Positions 26,782 through 35,070 of a stretch of DNA of 64,000 bases are shown here, one piece after another. The stretch is from assembly GCA_966185765.1 (NCBI GenBank), contig CBIFVZ010000009.1, positions 11,815 through 75,814 on the forward strand. The letters run 5' to 3'. Position 1 is the first letter of the stretch. Each line of letters begins with the position of its first letter. This DNA comes from CBIFVZ01 sp966185765 (GTDB lineage Bacteria; Pseudomonadota; Gammaproteobacteria; Enterobacterales; Enterobacteriaceae). Under the pieces are notes generated by a model, which had not been told where the DNA came from, searched no databases, and saw only the letters and a list, made by a program, of their open reading frames with translations. Made by a program: the position numbers and the translations under genes.

Positions 26782-27746
26782 AAATGGCTCCTTGCATATG
26801 AAGATGAAACGGGGGCAGCGCTAATAGAGCCGAAACCGGCAATCCACTCGGGAATTTCCCGGTAGTAGCGCTCCTGTGTGCGATAGTCACCAAAGGCCGA
26901 TAGCGCAGCGAACGCGGCGACCCAGGTTTTAATCTCGTGCGTGGATTTCCCGGCAAGCTGCGACAGCTCGGCATTTGGCATATCATCAAGCGCGCTTAAC
27001 TGCCCGTCGCTCAGCACATCGAGAAAATGGTTGTCCCATTCGGGGTTAAGCGGATGCAGGCTGTTCTGATCTTCTACAAAACGCTGTGCGGCGTTGATAA
27101 CCCTGCGGGTACGCAGCTCGCGCTCGTCTGGCGGCAGCACTTTTCCACTGCCCAGTAGACGCTCGCGCATATGCGCATCTGCGCTCGCCAGTTCAGGTAC
27201 TGGCGGCTGGTGTGAGAGACCACCGGAGCCGAGAAACAACACGCGTTTATTCAGCCCACGGGTAAAACGCCCTACGGCCTCGCCCAGCAAACGGGTGCGC
27301 TGAAAGCCCGGCAGCGGCGGCGCCACGGCATTAATAAACACTGGCAGCACCGGGCAGCGGTCAAGTCCGCCCAGAAGAAATTCAAGTGGCTGGGCAAAAC
27401 CGTGATCGACCTGCATGCGCCACGAGACCGCCAGGTCGATGCCCTGCTCCATTACCGATGCCGCACAAGCCTCCGCCAGCGCTTCAGGCACCGGTAGCTC
27501 GCCTGCGGCGCTGCCAAAATCACCAATGGCATGCGCACCCACGCCCAGGCAAAACGGCGGCATCACATCGCAAAAAAAGCCGTTGTAGTGATCGGGCGCA
27601 AACAGCACCACAAGCTCCGGGGCAAAAACGCGGATACGCTCACGCGCACTCGCAATAGCCGCGTTTACCTCAGCCAGCACCTCAGGCGCCGGGTCGTTAA
27701 AGCCAATCAGCGGCGTGTGTGACAGACAGTGCAACCAGGCATTCAT
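26778..27746 (-). CDS. mhpB: 2,3-dihydroxyphenylpropionate 1,2-dioxygenase MhpB
   Basis: MhpB is a class III extradiol dioxygenase that opens the catechol ring of 2,3-dihydroxyphenylpropionate using Fe(II). The 322-residue protein has VLFAPDHYNGFF, CLGVGAHAIGDFGSAAGELP, MQVDHGFAQPLEFLLGG and GSGGLSHQPPVPE, all typical. It is about 8 residues longer at the C-terminus than the E. coli enzyme. ATG 27746 shares one base with the mhpA stop (TGATG) and has AAGGTGG upstream. Confidence 0.95.
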   Translation of the reverse strand: MNAWLHCLSHTPLIGFNDPAPEVLAEVNAAIASARERIRVFAPELVVLFAPDHYNGFFCDVMPPFCLGVGAHAIGDFGSAAGELPVPEALAEACAASVMEQGIDLAVSWRMQVDHGFAQPLEFLLGGLDRCPVLPVFINAVAPPLPGFQRTRLLGEAVGRFTRGLNKRVLFLGSGGLSHQPPVPELASADAHMRERLLGSGKVLPPDERELRTRRVINAAQRFVEDQNSLHPLNPEWDNHFLDVLSDGQLSALDDMPNAELSQLAGKSTHEIKTWVAAFAALSAFGDYRTQERYYREIPEWIAGFGSISAAPVSSSYARSHL

Positions 27747-29395
27747 CAGGCCACCTTTTCGATGTCGGCTGTTGTACACGGGATGAGCGTCAGTGCCGCT
27801 TCGAGCGCATCAAGCGTGGCACCCAGCGTCTGGGGGATCGCCGTTGCGGCCACAAAGCGGTCGGGGCGCAGCACCACTATGGAATGCGGCTGCCCGGCAA
27901 ACCAGGTGCGCAGTCGGTTCTGGCTGTCACCAAGCCAGATAACATCGCCAGGCGGCGTGTTTTTGGGCAGTTGTACCTCCGGGACCGCGCGGATAAACAC
28001 CGCTCCCAGCGCACGCCAGCGTTCACGCTGTGCCTCGCTCAGTCCCCACTGCGGGTTACTACCCCAGGCGATGATGGCAAAGTTGGCACCGATCCAGTCG
28101 TCCAGCAGCCCGCGGCGTCCCGCGCAGTCTGCGACTGATGGCTGGATAAACATGCTACCCACCGCAGGCGATCCACCCGTTAACAGCGCGCCACGGCGAT
28201 ACTGCGGCATGGGTTTAAAGCGCATCTCCAACAAGTAGCGTTTCACCGGTGGCAGCGCGTTCAGCGCCCAGCTTACGGCATCACGCAGCGCGCCCTGCCA
28301 GCGATAACGTGGTGCCAGTACGTTGCCTGCCGTCACTGAAAGGTCAATCATGGCTTTGGCATGAGCACGGCGTTCCTGCTCGTAGCTGTCCAGTAGCGCA
28401 TCACCCGCCAGACCTTTGACGACCAGCGCCAGTTTCCAGGCCAGGTTAGCGGCATCGCGCATCCCGCTGTTATAACCCTGCCCCTGCCACACGGGCATGA
28501 TGTGCGCAGCATCACCCGCCAGCAAAATACGGCCTTCCCGAAAACGCCCGGCTATACGCGCGTTATGGGTGTAAACCCGCTGGCGCACCAGTTCGATATG
28601 CTGTGGGTCCGGCAGGGCCTTTGCCAGTAGGCGGTGCAGGTTCTCCGGGCGACTCAGCTCTTCTTCGGTTTCACCGGGCATTACCATAAATTCAAAGCGA
28701 CGCACCGCGTGCGGTAGCGCGGCCGACACCCACGGGCGCACCGGGTCGCAGCACAGATAAACATGCGGCGTGCTGAGCGGATCATTAGCGATATCAATCA
28801 CTATCCACTTATTGGGCGCAGTTTTGCCCTCAAAGGAGATACCGAGCGTGCGGCGTACAAAACTGTTACCGCCGTCGCAGGCAACCAGCCAGCGCGCGCG
28901 TACCCGCTCCGTGCGGTTGCCTGGTGCATTTAACGTAAGCTTCACCCCGTTAGCGCTCTGCGATACGGCGGTGACTTCACGTGAGAACAGACGACGCACG
29001 CAGGCAAAGCGAGATAACCCGTCGCACAGCACCGCATCAACCTGTGGTTGGATAAACGCGTTGCGCCGCGACCAGCCGAATTCGTCGGTCATCGGCTGGA
29101 TATCGGCAAAACAACGCCCCTTCGGAGTTAAAAAACGCATCGCGTGCCAGGGCGTGGTGTGCGGTAGCACGTTATCAATCAGCCCGATGGACTGAATGGC
29201 GCGCAGAGATTCATCATCAATGCCAATCGCACGCGGGTAATCAATCAGCTGTTCGCCTTTTTCAATTAACAACGTGCGAATACCCGCCTGGCCGAGTTGA
29301 TTAGCCATCATGAGGCCAACCGGGCCTGCGCCCAGTATGGCTACGTCGGTGTCGTATTCTTCTGCTGCCACGGTGGGCAGCGTCGTGCTTGTCAT
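27746..29395 (-). CDS. mhpA: 3-(3-hydroxyphenyl)propionate hydroxylase MhpA
   Basis: MhpA is a FAD/NADH monooxygenase that hydroxylates 3-(3-hydroxyphenyl)propionate to the 2,3-dihydroxy compound, the first step of the pathway. The 549-residue product has the FAD fold DVAILGAGPVGLMMANQLGQ near residue 18, the RARWLVACDGGNSFVR motif, and the second FAD motif GRILLAGDAAHIMPVWQGQG near 285. ATG 29395 has AGGAG upstream. It leads the mhpABCDFE operon and is divergent from mhpR. Confidence 0.96.
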   Translation of the reverse strand: MTSTTLPTVAAEEYDTDVAILGAGPVGLMMANQLGQAGIRTLLIEKGEQLIDYPRAIGIDDESLRAIQSIGLIDNVLPHTTPWHAMRFLTPKGRCFADIQPMTDEFGWSRRNAFIQPQVDAVLCDGLSRFACVRRLFSREVTAVSQSANGVKLTLNAPGNRTERVRARWLVACDGGNSFVRRTLGISFEGKTAPNKWIVIDIANDPLSTPHVYLCCDPVRPWVSAALPHAVRRFEFMVMPGETEEELSRPENLHRLLAKALPDPQHIELVRQRVYTHNARIAGRFREGRILLAGDAAHIMPVWQGQGYNSGMRDAANLAWKLALVVKGLAGDALLDSYEQERRAHAKAMIDLSVTAGNVLAPRYRWQGALRDAVSWALNALPPVKRYLLEMRFKPMPQYRRGALLTGGSPAVGSMFIQPSVADCAGRRGLLDDWIGANFAIIAWGSNPQWGLSEAQRERWRALGAVFIRAVPEVQLPKNTPPGDVIWLGDSQNRLRTWFAGQPHSIVVLRPDRFVAATAIPQTLGATLDALEAALTLIPCTTADIEKVA

Positions 29396-29700
29396 CTCGC
29401 CGTCTCCTTTTTATGCCCGCCGATTTTCGGCAAAGGGCGCCCCTCTCCCACACAGGAAGAAATGAGCAATTGCGATTACGCGCGTCAGTGTGACGCGGCG
29501 TGGTTAACGATGGCAGCACCGTATGGCAGGAGATCGCGTTGAGCGCGATGCAATGCGGTGCAGGGTCAGAGTTTTTATATTTGTTGTTTTTATGTTAATT
29601 ACTTTTAGCGTCAGTGTTGAATCAGGGCAATGAAAAACTGCCGGGGCGTGCACCAGGTGCACAGGGTTGATTTATCTGGATTTTCAGAAGGTTAAGTGAA
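29396..29700. promoter_or_regulatory. mhpA-mhpR divergent control region
   Basis: This gap of 305 bases has no gene and holds the two divergent promoters. It contains the palindrome GTGCACCAGGTGCAC (described separately). I did not find a convincing CRP site, although the E. coli operon requires CRP. Confidence 0.6.
29648..29662. promoter_or_regulatory. Probable MhpR operator
   Basis: GTGCACCAGGTGCAC is a 15-bp palindrome around a central base, about 40 nt before mhpR. It closely resembles the GGTGCACCTGGTGCAC-type box I recall for E. coli MhpR; the identity should be checked against the published footprint. Confidence 0.7.
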
Positions 29701-30492
29701 ATGGATCACAGTTCTGACTACAAGAATGTACGCGGTCTCACGCGCGGCCTGCTGTTGCTCAATATACTCAACCGGCTTGATGGTGGTGCCAGCGTGGGCG
29801 AACTGGCTCAGTTGTCGGGGTTGCACCGCACAACGGTGCGCCGCCTGCTGGAAACGCTGGCGCATGAGGGCTACGTCACCCGTAGCCCCTCTGATGATAG
29901 CTTTCGCCTGGCGCTGAAAGTGCGTGAGCTGAGTGAAGGCTTTCGCGACGAGCAGTGGGTATCTGCGCTGGCCGCGCCACTTCTGGATGAGCTGATGCGC
30001 GAAGTCGTCTGGCCAACGGATATCACCACCCTGGATGTCGATGCTATGGTGGTACGTGAAACCACCCATCGCTTCAGCCGCCTGTCGTTTCACCGCTCGA
30101 TGGTAGGCCGCCGTCTGCCAATGCTACAAACGGCATCCGGGCGTACCTGGCTTGCTCATTGCCCTGATAATGAACGTGCACAAATTGTAGAAATGCTGGC
30201 GCAGCGTGAAGGTGGCGAGTATCAACTCGCCCGCGAACCGGTACAGTTGGCTGCACTACTGCGCCGGGTGCGGCAAAACGGCTACGGAGAAAATTACCGT
30301 GGCTGGGGCCAGGAGGCCCGAATTGCCTCTATTGCCGTGCCACTGCATAACGACACGCGTATTGTCGGTTGTCTGAATCTGGTGTGGGTGGCCAGCGCGA
30401 TGAGCGTAGAACAGGCGGTTGCCCGCCATTTAAGTGCGCTCCAACGGGTCGCCACAGAAATAGGCCAACGTATTAATGACACGGTATTTTGA
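29701..30492 (+). CDS. mhpR: Transcriptional activator MhpR (IclR family)
   Basis: The 263-residue IclR-type protein activates mhp transcription when 3-hydroxyphenylpropionate binds. The N-terminal winged helix (about 10-75) shows RGLLLLNILNRLDGGASVGEL and LHRTTVRRLLETL. The C-terminal ligand domain includes RSMVGRRLPMLQTASGRTWL and IASIAVPL. It is divergent from mhpA, the same arrangement as in E. coli. ATG 29701 has AAGG about 11 nt upstream. Confidence 0.93.
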   Translation: MDHSSDYKNVRGLTRGLLLLNILNRLDGGASVGELAQLSGLHRTTVRRLLETLAHEGYVTRSPSDDSFRLALKVRELSEGFRDEQWVSALAAPLLDELMREVVWPTDITTLDVDAMVVRETTHRFSRLSFHRSMVGRRLPMLQTASGRTWLAHCPDNERAQIVEMLAQREGGEYQLAREPVQLAALLRRVRQNGYGENYRGWGQEARIASIAVPLHNDTRIVGCLNLVWVASAMSVEQAVARHLSALQRVATEIGQRINDTVF

Positions 30493-30634
30493 GAATAATC
30501 TTTTGCTCAAAAGGCGCTGAAACGTGATTTACCGCACACTTTGCCCTCCGTAAATCGAAGCGAATGTCTACCCTTAATACTGGGACGGGCACAGCCCGCA
30601 CTGAGATAAACGCAATCTGGAGGTTTTTATCGCT

Positions 30635-32284
30635 ATGCTCAGCCAGAAACTCAATATCGCCAGTGAGCCAGAGTTCGGGATAGTCGAAGAACTTTTGTAT
30701 GAGCGCGATCCCTGCGAGTTAAAACTGGATGAAATGACGGAGGCGGAGCCGGAGCCGGAGATGATTGAGGGGCTGCCGGCTTCTGATGCACTGACCCCCG
30801 CAGACAGGTATCTCGAACTGTTTGAGCACGTGCAGTCAGCCCATATTTTTGCCGACAGCAAAACCTTTCCCGACTGCGCACCCAAATCCGATCCGCTTGA
30901 TATCCTGATTAGCTACCGGCGCAGTCGCCGCCAGCCGGGCTTTGAGCTGCGCCAGTTTGTTGAAGACAATTTCTGGATGCCGGAAACCCACGCCAGCGAC
31001 TATATTTCCGACCCGGATTGTTCGCTTAAAGAACATATTGACAATCTGTGGCCAGTGCTGACCCGCGAACCGCAGGATCATATTCCCTGGTCGTCGCTCC
31101 TGGCGCTACCGCAGGCCTATATCGTGCCAGGTGGGCGCTTTAGCGAAACCTACTACTGGGACTCCTATTTCACCATGCTGGGGCTGGCGGAAAGCGGGCG
31201 TGAAGATCTGATGCGCTGCATGGCCGATAACTTTGCCTGGATGATTGAGAAATATGGCCACATTCCCAACGGCAACCGCACCTATTATCTGAGCCGCTCA
31301 CAGCCGCCGGTGTTTGCGCTGATGGTGGAGCTGTTTGAGGAAGATGGCGTGCGCGGCGCGCGGCGTTATCTCGATCATTTGCGCCAGGAGTACGCCTACT
31401 GGATGGACGGCGCTGATTCGCTGTTACTTAACCAGGCCTATCGCCACGCGGTAAGAATGCCCGACGGGTCGCTGCTCAATCGCTACTGGGATGACCGCGA
31501 TACGCCTCGTGACGAGTCCTGGCGCGAAGACGTGGAAACCGCGAAACACTCAGGCCGCCCGGCCAACGAAGTGTACCGGGATTTGCGCGCCGGGGCAGCA
31601 TCCGGCTGGGACTACTCGTCGCGCTGGCTGCGCGACGGCGAACGGCTTGCCAGCATCCGCACCACGCAGTTTATTCCGGTCGATCTGAATGCGTTTTTGT
31701 TTAAGCTTGAAAGCGCTATTGCCAGTATTTCCGGCTTGCGCGGTGACCGCTATGCGCAGGAATCGTTCCGCCAGAAAGCGCAGGCGCGACGCAGCGCGAT
31801 GACCCGCTATCTGTGGGATGAGGAAAACGGTGTGTTTCGCGATTACGACTGGCGGCGCGAGCAGTTAGCGCTGTTTTCTGCCGCAAGCCTGGTCCCGCTG
31901 TATGTTGAAATGGCGACCCATGAGCAGGCGGCAAGGCTTGCCGAGGCGGTACGTACGCGCCTGTTGGTGCCCGGCGGCCTGCTTGCCAGCGAATATGAAA
32001 CCGGCGAGCAGTGGGATAAGCCCAACGGCTGGGCGCCGCTACAGTGGATGGCAATCCAGGGCTTTAAACGCTACGGCCATGACGAACTGGGTGATGATAT
32101 CGCCCGCCGCTGGCTTAATACCGTCAACCAGGTGTATCTCAGGCAGCACAAGCTGGTGGAGAAATATCACATTGCAGGCAGCACTGCGGATGAAGGCGGC
32201 GGCGGTGAGTACCCTCTCCAGGACGGCTTTGGCTGGACCAACGGCGTGGTAAGAAGGCTGATTGGGCTGTACGGTGAACCGTAA
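30635..32284 (+). CDS. treF: Cytoplasmic trehalase TreF
   Basis: TreF hydrolyses trehalose to two glucose molecules in the cytoplasm. The 549-residue GH37 enzyme has the same length as E. coli TreF and no signal peptide, unlike periplasmic TreA. Trehalase signature 1 (PGGRFSETYYWDSYF, about 165-180) and signature 2 (QWDKPNGWAPLQ, about 450) are intact, and the glycine-rich GGGGEYPLQDGFGWTNGV lies near the C-terminus. ATG 30635 has GGAGG 11 nt upstream. In E. coli treF is RpoS-dependent and osmotically induced; the betIBA-T genes for osmoprotection lie 13 kb away in this window. Confidence 0.96.
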   Translation: MLSQKLNIASEPEFGIVEELLYERDPCELKLDEMTEAEPEPEMIEGLPASDALTPADRYLELFEHVQSAHIFADSKTFPDCAPKSDPLDILISYRRSRRQPGFELRQFVEDNFWMPETHASDYISDPDCSLKEHIDNLWPVLTREPQDHIPWSSLLALPQAYIVPGGRFSETYYWDSYFTMLGLAESGREDLMRCMADNFAWMIEKYGHIPNGNRTYYLSRSQPPVFALMVELFEEDGVRGARRYLDHLRQEYAYWMDGADSLLLNQAYRHAVRMPDGSLLNRYWDDRDTPRDESWREDVETAKHSGRPANEVYRDLRAGAASGWDYSSRWLRDGERLASIRTTQFIPVDLNAFLFKLESAIASISGLRGDRYAQESFRQKAQARRSAMTRYLWDEENGVFRDYDWRREQLALFSAASLVPLYVEMATHEQAARLAEAVRTRLLVPGGLLASEYETGEQWDKPNGWAPLQWMAIQGFKRYGHDELGDDIARRWLNTVNQVYLRQHKLVEKYHIAGSTADEGGGGEYPLQDGFGWTNGVVRRLIGLYGEP

Positions 32285-32289
32285 TGAAC

Positions 32290-32317
32290 AAAGGGGACGG
32301 CGCGTCCCCCTTTTTTA
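32290..32317 (+). terminator. Terminator of treF
   Basis: GGGGAC-N5-GTCCCC followed by a run of T, 8 nt after the treF stop. Confidence 0.88.
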
Positions 32318-32354
32318 GTACGTGGCGGCCACGGGCTTGAGATGAAATCTGAAA

Positions 32355-32600
32355 CTACTCATTACCCCATTGATTGAGAAAATTAGCTATCTCATCAATG
32401 CGGCTGTCGTCGAGGCCAGCAACCACCGCCATCTCGCCCTGCGCTTGCTCGCTGATTTCTTCGTTATTCATCAAACGCGCCAGCAGTAACTGGAAATAGT
32501 GCGCCACGGCGTCGCGCTCCTGGTCACTGACCGGCTTTACCGATTCTGAAGCGTACTCATCCGCAATATCATAATATTTAAGCGGTATCTCATTATTCAT
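32355..32600 (-). CDS. ymjA: YmjA family (DUF2543) small protein
   Basis: This 81-residue acidic cytoplasmic protein matches what I recall of E. coli YmjA, beginning MNNEIPLKYYDIADEYA and ending ANFLNQWGNE, with the central HYFQLLLARLMNNEEIS. Its function is unknown. It stands alone, converging on treF and divergent from the pseudouridine synthase gene. In E. coli ymjA lies in a different neighbourhood, so its place here is a local feature of this genome. Confidence 0.8.
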   Translation of the reverse strand: MNNEIPLKYYDIADEYASESVKPVSDQERDAVAHYFQLLLARLMNNEEISEQAQGEMAVVAGLDDSRIDEIANFLNQWGNE

Positions 32601-32773
32601 AGGTCGTCCCCTGGCAATACGAGTTAGTGCTGGTTTCAGCCAGCATCACATCACCGAATAATAGCATTCTTCATCGCGCTGCTGTCATCCCTGTCATTCG
32701 TGCTAACCGCCAGCATTCGTCATCCGACTCAAAATTGGGTATTATCCGCTTCCCCTTCACTGCTGGCAGCCTG

Positions 32774-33472
32774 ATGTCTACGATTATTGATACCTTTATT
32801 GCCCCACCGTGCCATGAGGAGATAGAGATTCTCTATCAGGACGCACACCTGGCGCTTATCAATAAACCCAGCGGCTTACTGAGTCTGTCGGGCAAAAACC
32901 CGCAAAATCTCGACTCGGTGCATTACCGACTGGTACAGATTTTTCCCGGCTGCACTCTGGTCCACCGTCTCGATTTTGGCACATCCGGGCTGATGGTGAT
33001 TGCCCGTAACAAGACGATTAATGCCGCACTCTGTCAGCAGTTCAGCCAGCGCAGCGTAACGAAGGTATACAGCGCCCTGCTCTGTGGGCATCTTGAGCAA
33101 AACGAAGGCGTGGTGGAAGCCGCGATTGCCAGAGACCCGGCGCGGTTCCCGCTGATGACAATTTGCCCTACCCACGGCAAACCCGCTCTCTCCGGCTACG
33201 AGGTTATTGAGCGCTTTTATCATGAATCCCAAGATGGCGTGCGGGTGCCGCTAACACGGGTACGGTTGATGCCGCAGACCGGGCGCACCCACCAGCTGCG
33301 CATTCACTGCCAGCACCTGGGGCACCCTATCTGGGGATGTGATTTGTATGGTGGTCGCCTGCTGCCGGGTACGGAACAAACGCCAGGGTTGATGCTGCAT
33401 GCCAGCGAGTTACAGTTTGTGCATCCTGTCAGTCACAAGCAGATTAACGCCCGAAGCGACAGCCCGTTCTGA
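32774..33472 (+). CDS. RluA-family RNA pseudouridine synthase
   Basis: This 232-residue enzyme would isomerise uridine to pseudouridine in rRNA or tRNA. It has INKPSGLLSLSG (about 38-50), the catalytic aspartate motif VHRLDFGTSGL, a KVYSALLCG strand and the RTHQLRIHCQHLGHPIWG block. It is similar in size to RluA but lacks an S4 domain. It is distinct from E. coli RluA and TruC in the active-site wording, so the substrate is not assigned. Start at ATG 32774 (MSTIIDTF); no strong ribosome site is visible and the 49 codons of open frame upstream look non-coding. Confidence 0.88.
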   Translation: MSTIIDTFIAPPCHEEIEILYQDAHLALINKPSGLLSLSGKNPQNLDSVHYRLVQIFPGCTLVHRLDFGTSGLMVIARNKTINAALCQQFSQRSVTKVYSALLCGHLEQNEGVVEAAIARDPARFPLMTICPTHGKPALSGYEVIERFYHESQDGVRVPLTRVRLMPQTGRTHQLRIHCQHLGHPIWGCDLYGGRLLPGTEQTPGLMLHASELQFVHPVSHKQINARSDSPF

Positions 33473-33492
33473 ACACTGGCGACAAACATGTC

Positions 33493-34032
33493 TTACCACA
33501 TCAGATCGTCAGGGACTTTAAAATCAGCATACGGATCGTCTTCATCCTGTGCTTCCTGACTCAGAGCGCTGTTTAGCACAATGCTGCTCGCGTCACGCTG
33601 CGCAATTTTATCGGCAACGCTCGCAGGAATAATCGCGTACACACACTCGCTGCGGTTATCCATCGCCAGGCGTGCAATTGCGAGACGGCCACTCACCAGT
33701 TGACTCTGCGTAGGCTTATCCACCGCAATTTTTTTAATCAGGTTGTTATCCGTGAAATTAAAATCGATATCACCTTTTGTGATGACGATGCGGTTCATCT
33801 CAATGAGCTGTTTAACCTGTGCTTTATACGCTTTCGACAAGGCAGCCTGCTTTTGCTGCTCGTTAAGCTGCTTATCTCGCTCAAGCTGGAGTTTTTTATT
33901 TTCTTCTACCGCTTCTCTTGCCTCACGCGCCTGAACACGTGATTTTTTTGCCGTTCTTTGAACCTTGGCCATTTTTTTACTGGTGACCAGGCCTGCCTTT
34001 AGCATCTGTTCTTGTAAGGTGAGTTTTGTCAT
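33493..34032 (-). CDS. yaiL: YaiL family (DUF2058) nucleoid/polynucleotide-associated protein
   Basis: The 179-residue protein matches E. coli YaiL nearly throughout: MTKLTLQEQMLKAGLVTSKK, a lysine/arginine- and glutamine-rich coiled-coil (about 20-80), then NFTDNNLIKKIAVDK, IIPASVADKIAQRD and the C-terminal DDPYADFKVPDDLMW. The family is described as polynucleotide-associated and its function is unresolved. In E. coli yaiL lies directly after mhpT; here it is about 3.5 kb beyond mhpR, a hint of conserved neighbourhood. Confidence 0.92.
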   Translation of the reverse strand: MTKLTLQEQMLKAGLVTSKKMAKVQRTAKKSRVQAREAREAVEENKKLQLERDKQLNEQQKQAALSKAYKAQVKQLIEMNRIVITKGDIDFNFTDNNLIKKIAVDKPTQSQLVSGRLAIARLAMDNRSECVYAIIPASVADKIAQRDASSIVLNSALSQEAQDEDDPYADFKVPDDLMW

Positions 34033-34124
34033 TGTCGTGTCGAAACCGGTTAAATAAGTAAAGATAGTGCTGGCACATACTGGAGAATGACGCAGTATGT
34101 CAGCATGCCACCGGGCTTAGAAGG

Positions 34125-34601
34125 TCAAACCTTAAGCAATTTCACCGTGGCTTCAATATCAATCTCATCTTCTGAGAAGATGAGCGTGGTGCCCTGGAAG
34201 GTGGTGATCGCCAGTTTTTTCACCGAGCGCATTTCGCCAGGTTTTGCAGCGGACTTTGGTCTGATGTTGCCCATCAGAAGCCCCACAGACAACACCGCAT
34301 TCTCTTTATCAATGGGCGCATCAGCAGGCACGTCTTCGCTGTAAACCAGCCAGGATTTGATAGAGGTTATCTTAACGCGCTCACCTGCAATGTAGAGATA
34401 TTTGCTTTGCGGCGCGACTTTGACCGCGTACGCGGACAAGCCCTTGTTATTGGTGGTAGGCTCAAACGTCACCGCCGCATCTTTCTTGATAAGCTCAGGG
34501 TTGGCGACCTTGATCACGTGAAAATAACGGTTATCACCGTTCTCATCTTTGATAAACCCAAAGCCTTTGTCTTTAAACCAGGTTGTGATCGTGCCTTTCA
34601 T
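34125..34601 (-). CDS. Cold-shock-domain protein with extra C-terminal domain
   Basis: This is a 158-residue protein. Residues 1-65 are a cold-shock domain (KGTITTWFKDKGFGFIKDENG, then YFHVIKV), with the RNP1-like GFGFI intact but the RNP2 motif altered to RYFHV. The second half (about 68-158) is a separate, mostly beta region (YLYIAGERVKITSIKSWLVY, TTFQGTTLIFSEDEIDIEAT) that I do not recognise and that is absent from CspA-type proteins of about 70 residues. It probably binds nucleic acid; the role of the added domain is unknown. ATG 34601 is favoured by ribosome-site spacing over ATG 34607. Confidence 0.8.
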   Translation of the reverse strand: MKGTITTWFKDKGFGFIKDENGDNRYFHVIKVANPELIKKDAAVTFEPTTNNKGLSAYAVKVAPQSKYLYIAGERVKITSIKSWLVYSEDVPADAPIDKENAVLSVGLLMGNIRPKSAAKPGEMRSVKKLAITTFQGTTLIFSEDEIDIEATVKLLKV

Positions 34602-34607
34602 CGCCAT

Positions 34608-35070
34608 TACCGCCTACTTAATCATCGTTGACTCAATTTTTGCAGCGCGCAGTGTAAAGCACAATGCCCGCACAAACTATGCCTTTGGGTTAAGTCTGGA
34701 CGATAAATTGCGATAAAGTTGCGCTTTATGTTGGCCTTTCTTGTGAAATTTGTTGACCCAGCGGTAAGCCCTGGTCTGGTTGCAACGGTTTGCCCTGAGC
34801 ACGATTCAAAAACTCACCGGTATTCTCTTGTCAGTGTTGCAATAACGTCAGGCAAATTCGGTGAATGGCCTGGCAAGTAACCCAGGTTTATCAAATGGCA
34901 GGAATGGTTTACCGGCGTTGTCATGGCCGGGGCAGGACTGAAGATGCTTTTAGCGCTAACGTGGTAGCTTGCTTGACGAAGTAACTTCACTCACCCCGGC
35001 AACCCCGGTATTGATGGCCCTGCTTTTATCCGCAGACTCACCGGCTAAGGCCAGTGAGTCTGGTTGTTGA
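34608..35070. other. Gene-poor interval
   Basis: This stretch of 463 bases has no convincing gene. A 50-codon plus-strand frame (34728-34880, MLAFLVKFVDPAVSPG...) has no ribosome site. A short frame near 34900-34970 reads WQEWFTGVVMAGAGLKM, which could be debris of an older gene. A strong hairpin lies at the right end. Confidence 0.5.
35033..35062 (-). terminator. Hairpin after the unknown secreted-protein gene
   Basis: CAGACTCAC...GTGAGTCTG with an inner GGC/GCC pair lies 9 nt beyond the stop at 35071. No T-tract follows, so it is only a possible terminator. Confidence 0.4.
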
